Assembly (NCBI RefSeq): GCF_037975245.1
Contig: NC_092583.1
Span: 8,393,764-8,457,763 of the forward strand
Source: Apostichopus japonicus
Lineage: Eukaryota > Echinodermata > Holothuroidea > Aspidochirotida > Stichopodidae
Length of the DNA: 64,000 nucleotides
Direction of reading: 5' to 3'
Each line of letters begins with the position of its first letter. The stretch's first letter is position 1. A program made the translations under genes and the position numbers. The notes beneath the pieces were generated by a model, which saw only the letters and a list, made by a program, of their open reading frames with translations, did no database searches and had not been told where the DNA came from. Positions 10,522 to 23,800 of the stretch are shown here, piece after piece.

Positions 10522-12350
10522 CCTATATATTTGGTGAATTGATCTCAGTGCAACAAACTTGCTCATGAACTAGCTAGCAAGAAGGATAAATTGTTACTCC
10601 TTGAACACAGTGCATGCTATTTTCTACATAATACAGATAATGACCCTGCAGACACGTAGTGTACGCATGAGGCATTATCCTTTAATTATCTTACATGAAG
10701 CCGCACGGTTTGACACCTTGAGTCCGAAATTGTTGTAGCCGTGGTTCTAAAGTCACGCTCAAGCGACTGAGCAAAATTATTTGATTTCATGCAGTTTATG
10801 AGGAAATTGTAACATATTAAAGCTTACAGACTTGATGTTTCCATTTCTTAAGTAAATCTTGTGTGAATCCTTGACATATGCATTGTGTACACTTCTAAGC
10901 AAAGGTATAATGTATTATTCATGGATCTTTTTGAAAGCATTAATGCTATTGAACAATAGAATTTAATGTTTAATTTTGTATGATTTATGCTTAGATTGAT
11001 TTGGAAATTTTGTTCTGATCTCTCCGCTATTTCTATTTTATTGATCTATCCTTTAGAATTTTCGGTTTCACAGTCATTACCAATCAGGTAAGAAAATTTT
11101 TTTTGGTCTTTTTCCTGAATAATTCTCTTTTTGAATTATTACCATTTTAAAATCCTACTTGAAGCTTGGATGAACTTCTTACTTGCTAATTGCATGCATT
11201 GCTTGTGCAATTTTCCTGTCCACAATTGCCGAAACTCGTCGATAAATCTTGTGTGCATGCAGCCTGTTTTATATAAAAATTTGTTATGGGAAATTAAGTG
11301 CATGCAAGATAAATAACTTAGGCCTGTTGGCTTTCTGTTTTTTGCTTTCCTATTTTTTATATTTTTTTTGGCTCCTTTCCTTGTTGTTTTCATTTTGCTT
11401 TTGTGTCCCTTTTTCTGTTTTTCCTTTCATGCTTGACTTTTTTTACCTTGTTTTTCTTTTTCCTGCACTTTATCCGTTTCTCGTTACCTTAATTTTCTTT
11501 TGTCCTCTTGATCCTTTCTTGATCCTCCACACTTAGAAAACCCCATAAACGGCCTCTAAATTTGAAGACCCCCATTAGAGACCTCTTGTTTGCCTCTCTA
11601 GGGGCTTCAACTTGCTTTATTATGACTACAATTATTAAAGCTTCTACACCTACAATTTGGCTGTTAAAAACACTGAAAATTGTTCATTTCATAACTTAAA
11701 TTTTTTTACCCTTTCACATCATATGATAATTAAATTTATGATTTTAATTTATATCATAATTAACCGATCGGATTAAGAAATTGACATTTACCCGCTGCCT
11801 CCCAACTTAAATTAATTTCATTATCTCTTCCAATTAAATCAAATCTATTTTTGCTTTATTTGTCTTTGTATTGTTGTTTGTTTGTTGGCTTATAGTAAAC
11901 TTATAAGCATTAAATTGTCCAACAACCTCTAATTTATCATATGATAACCATTGGATAGATAAAAATTCTTTCCCAATGGTATAATTTCATTTGCATATAT
12001 GCTATACTATTTTTACTCTTATGGTTGTGGAATTATACATTTTCTGTATTTTCTTTTCCTCTAGAGAATATCACATAAATATGGTAATTTCTCCCTCTGC
12101 CTCCCACACTTTGGCAATGAGTTCACCCGTGGGTCCTCCACACAGCTTCCCAAGTCAGAGTTTATAAAGCCTGTCAGTGAATACGCAATCACTTTATGAG
12201 AACAACAGATGGGGCCCACTCATTAGGAACACATCAGCACCCATGTATAACGCAGCACTGCAGGGTGACCAAGGCTTCGCTGAGGACTGACTTTGTATTT
12301 TATTAGTTTTATCAACATATACTTGTGCCCTAAATACATATATTATGATT

Positions 12351-12385
12351 ATATATATATGTATATATATATATATATATATATT
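12351..12385. repeat. (AT)n microsatellite
   Basis: About 35 bases of alternating AT with one G interruption. Confidence 0.9.
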
Positions 12386-15300
12386 ATACTACTCACATAA
12401 TTCAAAGACTGGAATAAATCTCTCAATTTTGGAAGAATCTCTTTCAAAAACATGATAATTAATTCAAAAGTTTTGAGGGTTTTTCTTCACCAAAAAAAAA
12501 TAAAAATGGTGGGATAAACTGCCAGTCAGACATGGATACATTAGTTTTAAGAATTGTCTGCTGTGGAGTTATTTACTGAATTTTGGTACTATCCAGTTTT
12601 AATTGTATAGGCCCCGTTAACATTTCTCCGTCCATCTCCTTCTACTTCCACCTGCTGTAGTTTGCTTATCTCCCGCCTCCCCTCCCCTCCCCTTCCATCC
12701 CCCATAAACACCACACACACAGTCACCCATACACACACACACACACCCAATCACATACACATTGCATTACAACTGATCAATACCTACAGTTTAGATGTCT
12801 CCAATCCTTTGTTACATTTCTTTGAGCATTTACAGGTCAGTTGTTCTTTTCGACTATGACACACAATACCGTTCCAATTTTTGGATAACAACAGTGATAC
12901 TTCCTAACGTCATCTGATCAGTTTCGTAGAAAGCCGACTCTCATTAATGATCGATCTTGGTCGCTTAACATTAATGATAACTGTGAATATTTCGTAATTG
13001 TATCGCAATGTACCGAACGAGACTGAATCTAGTGATATCAGGCACGGAGATCGACTCTCAAAAATATGATTGCGTTACAGGCAAAGCCATTTATATCCAC
13101 TCTCCGTAATTTATATGAAGCCATATCGATGACTTTCATAATTAAAAAAAATAAATAAATGGATTCTGTGTCTGGCCTGGGTATAATTATGGGGGCGCTC
13201 TAGATGAGATGCAGAACGACCAACAGATTCAGAATTTGTTTTGACACCTTGCCCGAGAAACATGTAGACTGTACAGATATCAAAATTACAACCAAAATAA
13301 TGGTGATTAAAACATTGGTCAAAAAGTGAGGAATTTCCAGTTGCGAAGTGTGTTAAAATGTGTGTCTATAAAACTATGTATCTTAATTCTTTTTTGGACA
13401 AAATTATGTTTGCAAGTGCTGCTGCTTTTGGTGCAAAACACTTTTTCTTGGGGGGGGGGGGCAGGATGGGGTCGGCCGCCATGCCCATCTGCCTGCAACC
13501 ACCTCTGAGGGAAGATATGGGAGGGGGGTATAGTGTTATGGTTGAGTGATTAGAAGGGATAATCAATTCATCCTGCTGGGAGGTGAGGCAAGGGATTAAA
13601 GGGGATTAGTATAGGTGTATACATGACCAGAAGGAAAACTCCTCCCTAAACCTCCTTGGAGTCACAAAGTATTATGCAGTTCTTATCTTTAGATAATTAT
13701 GGTAAATTGTAGATCAAATTAGGCAATTTTATAGACATGGGACTTGAACAAAGGCAGGGATCAGGGTAAATGAATGTGTAACTATCTGGTTAATTTTGAG
13801 TCAAATATGTACAGAATGCAATGCCAAAATTTAAAAAAAAAAAAAAAATTGAATTTTCCCTTTCCCATTTTCTCATCTTTCAAAATATGTATTTAATGAA
13901 CTTAAATTGGATCAATTAATCTTTGATGATGTCATAATTCATCTTCTGTTGTCTTTAATGCTACAAGGCATTTGCAAGGAGATCAGCATTTAGAGGAGAA
14001 GTTCATTTTAGTGCTAATAAAAGTAATCATTTAAAGGGTTGCATGACCGTGGTATTCCTGGCAGAAATCATATAAGGTTTTGAAACGCTTTATTATACAT
14101 ATGGCAACATCAACCGACACCATTAGCGTACACCGGCCCACACCTTAACCTCCATCCCATAACATGATAATTGTCACACAAAACAGATAGTCATGATCAG
14201 CCCAGAATTTATTCTCCTGAAATTTGATTGCTTTTCAGTCATTCAAATTACGACCCTAACATGAGTGTTGTAAGTTCTTCACATAATATTTCCAGTTGCT
14301 TGACTTTTGATACGTGCCGGTCTTTCCTAATTCTGCGATTTTCATCGTTTGGGGACGGTTAGTCACGTAGCTGGGCCAGAGTCGTAATTGTGACATATTT
14401 TCCCTGCTATCGCTTCAAAAGTACTCTAGCGGCTTTTTTTATTTTTTTATTATTACAGTGCAATTAATATACTTTGAAGGAAGAATTGACCTCTGAGAAC
14501 ACTAGCAAGCTCAACAATCCAATCCATTCGATTCCCAAAGCAAGTAACAAGACAGAAAAACGTTGAATACTTTGATTTGACATGCAGACTGTTATAATGT
14601 ACTTGACATTTGAAAAGACTACTACAAGAACTGATGAAGTACATTGAAAGAATTAATTCAACCCTGCTTTTGATCTATAAAATTATAATATTAAGAAAGA
14701 AAGTTAAAATCTGAAGATAAATTTATTTGATCAAGATTAGAGGGCTCACTACTAACGGAACGCTAATTAATTCGAATCTGAAAGCAGCTACAGTGGTTTA
14801 TTTATTTCTTATTTTTATTATTTCTTAATATTTTAATCATGATTTTTTTTTAATTTGGCAATTCTATTTAATTCTGTTAGATTTACCAAACTCCCACAAT
14901 GCATTTCATCAGCTTGCAATTTTGTCATGTGATGTTTATACCATATATTCGAAAGGGTCATGAAGTTTTTATAGATTTAATAGAAGTGTATACATAAACT
15001 AGATAAAATGAACAATAATACTTATTTAATTGGCAACTTTAATGCAAAAAAACAGGATTAAACAACTGTGTTAATACCCTATCAAAAAATTGTCTTTTAA
15101 TTTGAATTAAGCAACATGTCCTATGTATGTTAAGTTGTGCGCAAGTTTCAAACTGATCGAGCTACAAGAATAAATTTTTTTGTTCATTAACAATTTACCA
15201 CATTCTGTGAACGTTTGTTACGAACTAATTGTCACCTTCAGTAACAAATTATGCATACCATTATAATCTCATTAGATTTAGGACAATTAAAAGGGTCACT

Positions 15301-16399
15301 GCTAATGTTATTCATCTTTGTTGACTAAAGAAGCTTACTTATGATAACACTCCTCCTCCCACATGCCCCACCTTCTTACCCTTACCCCTCCCCCACCCCC
15401 CCACCTCCACATCCCTCAGCACTAAGCTGAAAATGAGGAATTCAGAACGAAAACAAATTCCAAACAAAATATGATAAATGAGCTTCAAATGAGTTTATTG
15501 ATTACTTGATGTCCTTACACTGGACCGTGTTAGATATTGTATTCAAGGTAAAATTATAAGTGTTTGCTACTAAAGATGGGCAATATGTAAGGATTTTTTC
15601 CTCTCTTTCTTTAGTAATCAATTCTAATGAATTCAAAAATCACTATAGACTCCAGGTCTTTCCATATCTTAAAAGTTGATAATTCCAATATTAAATGGAC
15701 ATCATGACATTAATTGCATCTTATAAATATTTCCCCACTTTATGTCCCTTCTTTTCTTTTCATCACAAAGTGCAGGCTAATAACATTTAATATTATATAA
15801 TATTATATTAAGTTATATATGCTCAGATGGCCACGAACAGGACACAAACATATTAGAGATGACAATAATAAAAAAATAAAAAACATTAAAAAAATTTAAA
15901 AAATTAAAAAATGATGAATATGTAAATTTAGAGAAGGTTGTATAGCTATAGAAGCTATCATGAACACTGTGGATAGCAATTATTGACTGCAGAAAATTTA
16001 GAAAGTAATGAAAACTGCAGCAACATAAATACGGAGAATTTGTTTCCCAGAAGAAGGGGCGAATGGGTCGTAGGCAGTTATTGGATTATCGAGCAGTTGC
16101 AATATATTCAAAGTCATTTACCTGATTTCACACTGAGAGGACCAATTTAACTCAACTAGAGTGAAAATGTCTACAGCTTGTAAGAATATATGTATATTTA
16201 CTCTAAACTAGCATGGGGTGTCAGAGGCTGTTCAACATCCACTACAGGGAGGGGAAAGTTATTTTCAAAGGTGGCACAGGGAGATAAATGGTTACAAGGA
16301 AGGAGGGGGTGTAGGGTTGCATGTTACCTTCCTGTTGAATTTTCAATTAATTAGTTTGATTATTATATTAATGTCTTGGGGCTAATTAGAGAATCATAT

Positions 16400-16868
16400 T
16401 ATATACCTCCAAAAATACTTCTGAAAATATTACCTCAAAAATCGACCTCAAAAAACTCTGAAAGCGAACCTTATATACTTCTAAAACCTTAAGTAAATCT
16501 GAAACCTACCTCAAGTACCTCTGAAATTTACCTCAAGTAATTCAGAACACCACCTCAATTACCTCTGAAAGCTGCCTCAAATACCTCTAAATGCTACCTC
16601 AATCTTAGAGTTAACCTCATAAGTAGCCTACCTCTGAAAGCTACCTCAAGGAACTCTGAAAGCTAAACCGTAAGTACCTCTGAAAGCTAAACCTCAAGTT
16701 CCTCTGAAAGCTAAACCTCAAGTTCCTCTGAAAGCTAATCTCCAGGTACCTCTCAAAACTTCCCCAAGTCAACGTCTGAAAATTACCTTCAGCTATTCTG
16801 AAAACCACCTCAGTTGCCTCTGAAACTACCTCTAAATGCTAGCTCAATCTTATAGCTTACCTCATTAG
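16400..16868. repeat. Degenerate tandem repeat, CTACCTCAAGTACCTCTGAAAG-type
   Basis: Roughly 18 diverged units of 22-30 bp, each built from an ACCTCAA half and a CTCTGAAA half. Units at 16672-16735 are the most alike. It ends close to where dispersed-repeat copy 2 begins (16893). Confidence 0.8.
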
Positions 16869-16892
16869 TAGCATACACACAACATTCTCACA

Positions 16893-17708
16893 ATACTATA
16901 ACTATCTGACTAATGTAGAGCAAGTGAGTTAAATTTGTTCAAGAATTAAGTGAGAACAAGAAAGAGATTTGTAGAAATCCCTTGTTGGGGCATCAGGCGC
17001 GTAGCCAAGGGGGGGGGGGTGAAGGGGGCAGCCACCCCCCCCTTGAGCAATTTTTTTATAATGTTTTTATGATATCGCTAGTATTTTCAAAGGAGAAAAT
17101 GCTAAGATGCAACTTAAAAGGCCTGGAAAGTGCCATTACCAGCGATCTGGGGGGCATTTTCAGCCAAAATTTTCTTGTACGCTTCGCGCCAACTCATGGT
17201 GGCGCTACGCTTAGATAGTTTGCAGTGCCGAATCTACAGTTTCGCCCCTTTCTTGGCAAATTCCTGGCTACGCCTGCATCATCAACCATGTCATTCACTT
17301 ATAAGGATGTTACAGTCTAGAATTTTAAACCAGATTGTATCAATATCCAGAATGAACAGTCTTCCATGTGAAATAAAGACACATTTGATCAACTTGAGCT
17401 AGCAAATCCCTTTAAATAGTTGTTCAGAGTTACTTGACTTTGTTTGTATACTGCTGAAATATTTTTGAGAAAATGGCCAAATTTCCCACCATTTGAGATG
17501 ACCAGTTGACCCATTGAGCCAGTTTGGTCCACTTGAGAAAACTGTTGACCCCTTGAAGCTCAGAGTGGGAAACCTTCATAGGAGGTTTAAGTGCATGTTT
17601 AAAGCAAGAGTATGAACTAGGAAGCAAATTTCATTACCTGGATGCCAGATATGTTTTGTTGAAGACCTGTAGAGTCCCCTCACAGAACTGAATTTGACCA
17701 AACTATGT
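16893..17708 (-). repeat. Dispersed ~510-bp repeat, copy 2, split by a transposon
   Basis: Reverse-orientation match to 3144-3656. The segment 17283-17708 matches 3144-3554 and the segment 16893-16985 matches 3568-3656. The 283-bp element at 16994-17276 sits between these two parts and is absent from copy 1, so it inserted after the repeat was in place. Confidence 0.8.
16994..17276. mobile_element. hAT-like miniature element, CAGGCGCGTAGCCA family, copy A (283 bp)
   Basis: Left end CAGGCGCGTAGCCA; the right end is its inverse with a 2-base deletion (TGGCTACGCCTG). The G-rich left block and core (GGCCTGG(A/G)AAGTGCCATT..AGC(G/A)ATCTGGG) match copy B at 20568-20875 nearly base for base. A clean target duplication is not visible. 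Insertion is shown instead by comparison with the uninterrupted repeat at 3144-3656. Confidence 0.8.
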
Positions 17709-17819
17709 TCACCAAAACAAACTCATAGCATTGGAGAATTCACAGATTAATTGTAGCTTTAATTTTGGGAGTTATAATATTTAAAAGGTTTTTAGACTTT
17801 GATGCATGTTGACCTCATG

Positions 17820-17832
17820 TGACCTTTGACCT
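17820..17832 (-). promoter_or_regulatory. Exact DR1 nuclear-receptor motif inside a repeat
   Basis: TGACCTTTGACCT is the exact direct repeat of AGGTCA with one spacer base (reverse strand), the sequence bound in vitro by RXR, HNF4 and PPAR-type receptors. Function here is unproven; it is part of the 145-bp repeat unit. Confidence 0.45.
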
Positions 17833-17966
17833 CTACCAATTCCAATAGGATTCTTGTACTCACCAAGCTGGATCTACATACTAAGTATTAAGTTCACGAA
17901 AGAGGTACTTCTCGTGTTACTGTGTATACAAGATTTTCAGACTTTCATCTAAATGTTGACCGCAGA

Positions 17967-17979
17967 TGACCTTTGACCT
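17967..17979 (-). promoter_or_regulatory. Second exact DR1 motif inside the repeat
   Basis: Same 13-base motif as at 17820. The third unit (18110-18122) has one mismatch. Confidence 0.45.
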
Positions 17980-18305
17980 CCAAATTTCAATAGGAGTTCT
18001 TATACTCAACGAGCTGAATCTGCATACCATGTATGAAATACAACAAAGATGTACTGTTGAGTAATCACATTCACAAACTTTTCAGACTTTGACCTCTGTT
18101 GACCCCAAATGACCTTTGAGCTTCACAGAAATACAATAGGCTTCTTATACTCAATATAAAGAAGGATCTACATATCAAGTATGAATTTAATCCATGCTTA
18201 ACTTTTTTAGTAGCGTTGTTTACAAGCAAGCATCACATACACACACACACGCATGCCATCACCATCGCAATAGATTCCTTTGCCCTCCGGCAAGAACTAA
18301 AAAAT

Positions 18306-20289
18306 TGATGCAAATAAACACATGGCCAAAAATGCAGATTCAATCAGATATTTTACACAAAATATACTTGTAATAATATTCATAATCAAAATTGACTATA
18401 TTAATACTACAGTGAATTGATATAACACAGAAGTAATTTTAGTATTGGGAGGAAAACAATATTCATCATGAGAGTCCCATGCAGTGCAAAACTTGTCTCT
18501 TTCAGAGGAAGGTAATATACTGGGTAGACAATTTAAAGCGAGAAGTTTGAATTGATCAAAATTGATCAAATCTGGTGAAAGCTGCAATTATTTCACGCAT
18601 TCAAGGAAAGATACTTTAATGTTGCATGCAAATTTAATCAATTCCTTTAGTTAGTCCACTCAATTAAATTATTCCAAGATACAATGCACGCACTTTTGAA
18701 CACTTTTAGGCATAAAATTCAAACGTTTGGTAAACATAAAAGAATCAAAAAATCAATAAAAGTGCATTAAAAAGTGTGGGACATAAAATGTATAAACTTT
18801 TCATAAAATGGTGGATAGTTTAGTAATTATTAGTAGATTTTTAGTAATTATAACTGCCTATTATAAATTATGATCAGAAAATCTGTAGTGACCTGAACCA
18901 ACATTATTAAAGTAAAGAACAGTGCACTGCATTATATTGAGATTAAATTAAAAGAAAACCAGCCTTACAAACAAACAAAACATCACTAATTAAGAGACCG
19001 TTAATCATAAATGCATATGAACAATGGGCTGCAGCAGGTTATTACAATTAACTGCTATCATCCCAGTGTCATGTAGATCAGGTTTAAACAATACTGTCCT
19101 GCACTGACAGTCTCACGAGAAACATAATTCTCTAAACGATAACATCAGTACAGTGTTTTAGTCTATTGAAGCAGATATAGTGTCCTGCTTCTCACTGCAG
19201 TACAGTGGCTTACTAGGGACATAGGAAAGACAACAAAAATTGAGATAAAAAGACAAAAAACTTTGACTTTTTAAGTCAAATTTTTGTGATAAAAAGTCAA
19301 ACAAAAATTTGAGATAAAAAGTCTAACTTTATGAGAAAAAAAGTCAACCTTTTGAGATTAAAAGTCAAATGTCCCCCCCCCCCTCTATGTCTCTACAAAG
19401 CTACCGTACTCCAGCTACAGGTTCCCTGTGTATGTAATTTGTTTACAAATTCCTGGGAAGTACCCTCTGCCATCCAGGTCTTCCCTATTAGCTCTCCTGG
19501 TTCGCCATAATTCCTGTGAATTCTATTTTTTTTCACACAGGGATTGAACTTGACGACAACGACGCACCTGGTAATTGCCATAGCGACTAGAGGTGTAAAC
19601 ATACAGGATGCTGGTAGTCTTTTTGAACTCGATCCAAAAAAAAAAAAACAGGGTTTGCATGCATGTGATCAAAACACACAGCTTGCAATACAGACTGTAA
19701 CGATGCCTCTGGCTATTTCTGGGGACGTGTTTCATAGTGGGATATATGAGGATGGGTAGAGGTGATGCTAAATGATGAAATGGACTACACACTGTTTCTC
19801 TATACATGTATATACATCGTAATTTAACCAACAGGCTTACAGGTTTAATTTTACATTGGAACATTTTCTGTAAACTTTGACATTTTGGCCATTGCTGATA
19901 TGTTGTTCAGCAAGGTTCTCATAAATAAGGTCCCCACGTACGTATATAAGTGTGTACTAAATGCATCCGAGCTTATTTGGAGCTTTTTGGTGTTCGAGAA
20001 CATCTTTGACTTCTACGATAACATTGTGATGTTGTTTTCTGGAGCTATGGACAACTTTTGAAATGATTTTCAGACTGTGAAGTCTGTTGATTTCAAGTGA
20101 CTTTTGACCTCTGCAGACGTAAACCCCTCACCAAGAATAATATTGTAGTGTAAACAGGGTAATATCTTATTACCAGAACGAGCTGACCCTGAATGGTCTT
20201 ACCGACCCCCATCCCCCATCCCGGAAAAATGAGCACTGCTGTGCTGCACTAAATTATGTAACTGGGCGATATAAGTTAACAATAAAACG
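18306..20289. other. Non-coding stretch with a small degenerate array
   Basis: Mostly AT-rich unique sequence. It includes the AAAAAGTCAAA array (19240-19372), a C homopolymer at about 19373-19383, and a decayed DR1-repeat fragment at about 20060-20115. ORFs near 19393-19864 lack domains. Confidence 0.5.
19240..19372. repeat. Degenerate tandem repeat GAGATAAAAAGTCAAA
   Basis: Five or so diverged units of about 20-30 bp, combining GAGATAAAAAGTC with AAACTTT/AAATTTT, and ending in a C homopolymer. Confidence 0.75.
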
Positions 20290-20517
20290 AACATTATGTC
20301 ATACTGGCCCCACACAATTAAACAGTGTAGTACTGTAGTAAATCCTGTTGCACATTTTTGGCTACACAAGCATAGTGTAGTGAACTGTATGCACATGTCA
20401 CACTGTCCCCACACATATAAGTAGTGCAGTATACTGCAGTAAATCTGTTGCACCTTTGTGGATACACGAGTATAGTGTAGCGAACTGTATGCATATGTCA
20501 CACTGTCCCCACACAAA
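20290..20517. repeat. Tandem duplication, ~100-bp unit, 2.2 copies
   Basis: The units share CACTGTCCCCACACA, GTAGTACTG/GCAGTATACTG..AGTAAATC, TGTTGCAC and ATAGTGTAG(T/C)GAACTGTATGCA. A partial third copy starts near 20492. An apparent 127-residue minus-strand frame here is repetitive and not taken as a gene. Confidence 0.85.
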
Positions 20518-20567
20518 TGATCTTCTTGTTTGTACGTCGCTTTTCTAACATTGATGTGTGATATGTC

Positions 20568-20875
20568 CAGGCGCGTAGCCAAGGGAGGGGGGGCGAAGGG
20601 GGCAGTCTTCCCCCCTGGAGCATATTTGTTTTGTACGTTTTTATGCTATCGCTAGTAATTTCAAATAGAAAATGCTTAGATGCAACTTGCAAAGGCCTGG
20701 GAAGTGCCATTTCCAGCAATCTGGGAGGCATTTTCGGCCAAATTTTTTGTGTACGCTCCACGCCAACTCATGGTGGGCGCTATACGCCTAGATAAATTCC
20801 AATGCCGAATCTATGGTTCTGATAATTTGCCTACAGGTTAGCCCCTCCCATGACAAATTCCTCACTACGCGCCTG
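20568..20875. mobile_element. hAT-like miniature element, CAGGCGCGTAGCCA family, copy B (308 bp)
   Basis: Ends CAGGCGCGTAG and CTACGCGCCTG are exact inverted repeats, flanked by an exact 8-bp duplication GATATGTC (20560-20567, 20876-20883). The 8-bp duplication points to hAT. It has a G-rich block just inside the left end and the same core as the element at 16994. There is no coding capacity. Confidence 0.88.
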
Positions 20876-20883
20876 GATATGTC

Positions 20884-23800
20884 ATGGGTAGTAAGATCTG
20901 TATGCTGATCGAGGGTTTCATACGGCACAGAGCATTGGTTATCATCGTGCAGCGTGTGTGTTGGCCGTAACTACATCTATACTCGTCCCACATTGTATAG
21001 TGTTTTATAACCCTGTCTCAGTACTATTTGTACCATGCATCACCTGCTGTTTCTCTTAACATTGACTTTCTATTATTGGTGCAGGCATTGAGGAGTAAGT
21101 CAGACCCTGGGCTGTACCCCACCCTCACCCAACCCCCCCTCCTTCTCCTCTTAAGGGCAGTCCGTAATCACGATCATAGTGTAGCTGAGCGAGTTCTATG
21201 AATATTTTTGAGTACTTACAAAGATTGAGAGATTGTTGAACAATCCCGGTTGTAACATTAGTCCCTAACAATTTGGACTCTTTTGAGTCACAGACTAATA
21301 TATTTTCCGGCCTCCAGCAGATTCTGCGACTTAAACTGTCTCAGTGAAATTTCTCTGGGAGAAATGTCAGCAATCTTTTCGTATCTTGTTTCACTTTGTT
21401 GATTGCGACTCGAACCACGACTGACAAGTATTTAGAGCTTCAGTTTGTTTATTACGTTTTGTTTATTCTTACAAGAAATCTGATTATGTATCACAATTTA
21501 TCTCATTTCCTGCATTCATTTATATGAATTTATATTACAGATTCTATTTGCATCCTTTATCAGGCTTTTTTTTTGTCTTTATCAGTTGTCTGGAGACTTG
21601 TCATAGATGTGGACTTTAAGACCCCAGCTCATGGAATGATCAGCAGCTTAGGTCATTTACTTGTATTCAAATCAGTCCCAGTTATCAAAAGTAAATATCA
21701 ATGCTCTGAATATCTCACATAGTTGAACATTGCACTTCTGACTTTTGATCAATTTTTATCAATGCACTTCACGATCATTATTGCCATAGCAACAATTATA
21801 TCTGTACCGGGAATGAAGACCGTACAGCTCTTTTTATCTCGATGACGTATCAAGTTTCCCGATGACTAATAATCGTCTAGACTTGTATCATGCACAATTT
21901 TCGTGGTAACGCTTAATATTCTGTTCAATTTCAAATGGATACATTCAAGTCCATCTTGGTATTCAGGTCCTGTGCATGAGTGATACTGTTGAAACCATGG
22001 AAACAGCCTTGCCATTGCCAATTCATGTGATTGTCTATTGGTAACAAAGACTGGATTAAATTAGTCACATCTCGAAAGAAATTGTTTCTTTTCAAAGATG
22101 TTTGGAGTGAAAATTGTCAAATTTATGCTTCGGACACTTCCAGCAATTAAAGTGATAAAATGATTTATCCAAAGATGTTTGCTGATGACTTAAGAAAAAG
22201 GATAACCTGTCGTCCAAATTCAAAGGAGGTGGGGAGGGTGGAAGGCGAGGGGTTGGGTAGGGTGAGCACTTTTCTTTCCAATGCAATGCATTATGGGACT
22301 AGTTGATACATCCATTGACGAAAAATATCTTCAGATTTGGACGCAAAACATTTTCAGTTTTAATTGCGCAACTGGATGGGATAGAAAAAGTAGAAGACAT
22401 ACAGAAAATATACAGGAATAAAAATAGAAGAACATCAATTTTTTTTTTTTCTGGCAAAAGCTTATATTTGCTTCATACAAGTAGCTTGCATTACAATGTA
22501 CATGTACACCTGATACAATGATAACGGTTGACTTTGCAGTGCGTTGATAAATTCACGAGTTGGAAACTATTTCAAGATTGTTTTCAATTACCTTCATAGT
22601 TCAGTTAATACATACTGCACATAATTGTGGGGGTTTGCTTTTCCCCCCCCACATCCAATCTGCTATATTTGATAACTTTCACAAATTGAAAAAAAAAACT
22701 ATATATACCCTTTATGTGTTTACACTAAACTAACTGTAGATTAGTAGCGGGACAAATAAATACAAGTGTAAGCTGATATATACATATAATATGGCATGTA
22801 AACATAATATATTAGTTATCCATAACAAAAAATGAGATTGTAATCAAAATTAAAAAGAGAAACTTAAAAAACAAACAAAAAAGTAACCAGTAAAAAAACT
22901 GGCCAGTTTTGTATTACGAATGAAAGATCAATGATGCTAAGTAAATTTAGAGAGACTGGTTTTGGAAGACAAAATGATATAAGGATTGAAGTCGGGGGTG
23001 TACGGTTAGAGGGTCACTTAGAAGAGAGCCAAAACATCCAGCCCTCCATCTCCCCCCCACCCCACCACCACTCCCCCCCTATTCACCATCCCCTCGATCC
23101 TCTGCGACAATGTGGATGAGAAATGATCTCAGACAACATCCACACTTCTACAGTTACCTTTCTCTCTCTTGCCCCTGGTCCTCCTCTGATCAGTTCAGAC
23201 TAGTACCCACAAGTCCTCGAACTTTCGCACTAACAATACCCAAAATATCCCAATGCCTTTTGTCCTTACACCCAGCCCCCACAACCACCCTGCCCCACAA
23301 CCTCCTCCAGCACAATTTATTAAGTTCATCCCACAAATCTACCTTTTAATTGATGACCAACAAATGTATGTTTCGAGAAGACCAACATTTACCCTACCGA
23401 GGACTCAAAATGGCTTAAAACCAACTCGTTCTTTAACTCACAACCGGTTGTATAAAACAATAGTTAGGTAAGGTACAGAGAAAACTCCGCACGTCCCAAA
23501 AACCTTCCCTCAAAAATCTGCCCCGTTTTCATGCCTCGCTGACGATGTCACCCGCGACTAACCTGATTTTGTTTCTGCATGTCAGGATTCTGGAGATCGG
23601 TGCTGTTTGCATTTTTACGAGAGACAATAACTGCCTGTCTGAGTGACGTTTTACATCGCACAAGTGATTACTCTAATGCCAGCGACGACCGTGGTTACGA
23701 TGGTAAATCTAATAGCCGTGCATTAAAATTTCACCAAACACATCAAACGAGAGGCAAACTACAAAACAAAACCACGGCATCAAAAGGAATTCAATTATCC

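Larger units (their letters stand above)
10204..16399. other. Long non-coding stretch
   Basis: Contains (AT)n tracts at 10477-10518 and 12351-12385, an (AC)n tract near 12713-12748, a T-rich segment at 11330-11520, and poly-G at about 13450. The segment 12890-13260 is free of simple repeats and has more CpG. No coding region is supported. Confidence 0.55.
17791..18305 (+). repeat. Three-unit ~145-bp tandem repeat carrying DR1 motifs
   Basis: Three units each start with AGACTTT, followed by TGTTGACC, ATGACCTTTGA(C/G)CT, an AATAGG..TCTT(G/A)TACTCA block and a GAT/AAT..CTACATA block. Successive DR1 motifs are 147 and 143 bases apart (17820, 17967, 18110). The last unit runs into a short (AC)n and a tail ending in CCTTTGCCCTCCGGCAAGAACTAA. 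I remember similar repeats from echinoderm, hemichordate and lancelet genomes, but cannot name the family. It lies just beyond dispersed-repeat copy 2. Confidence 0.8.
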
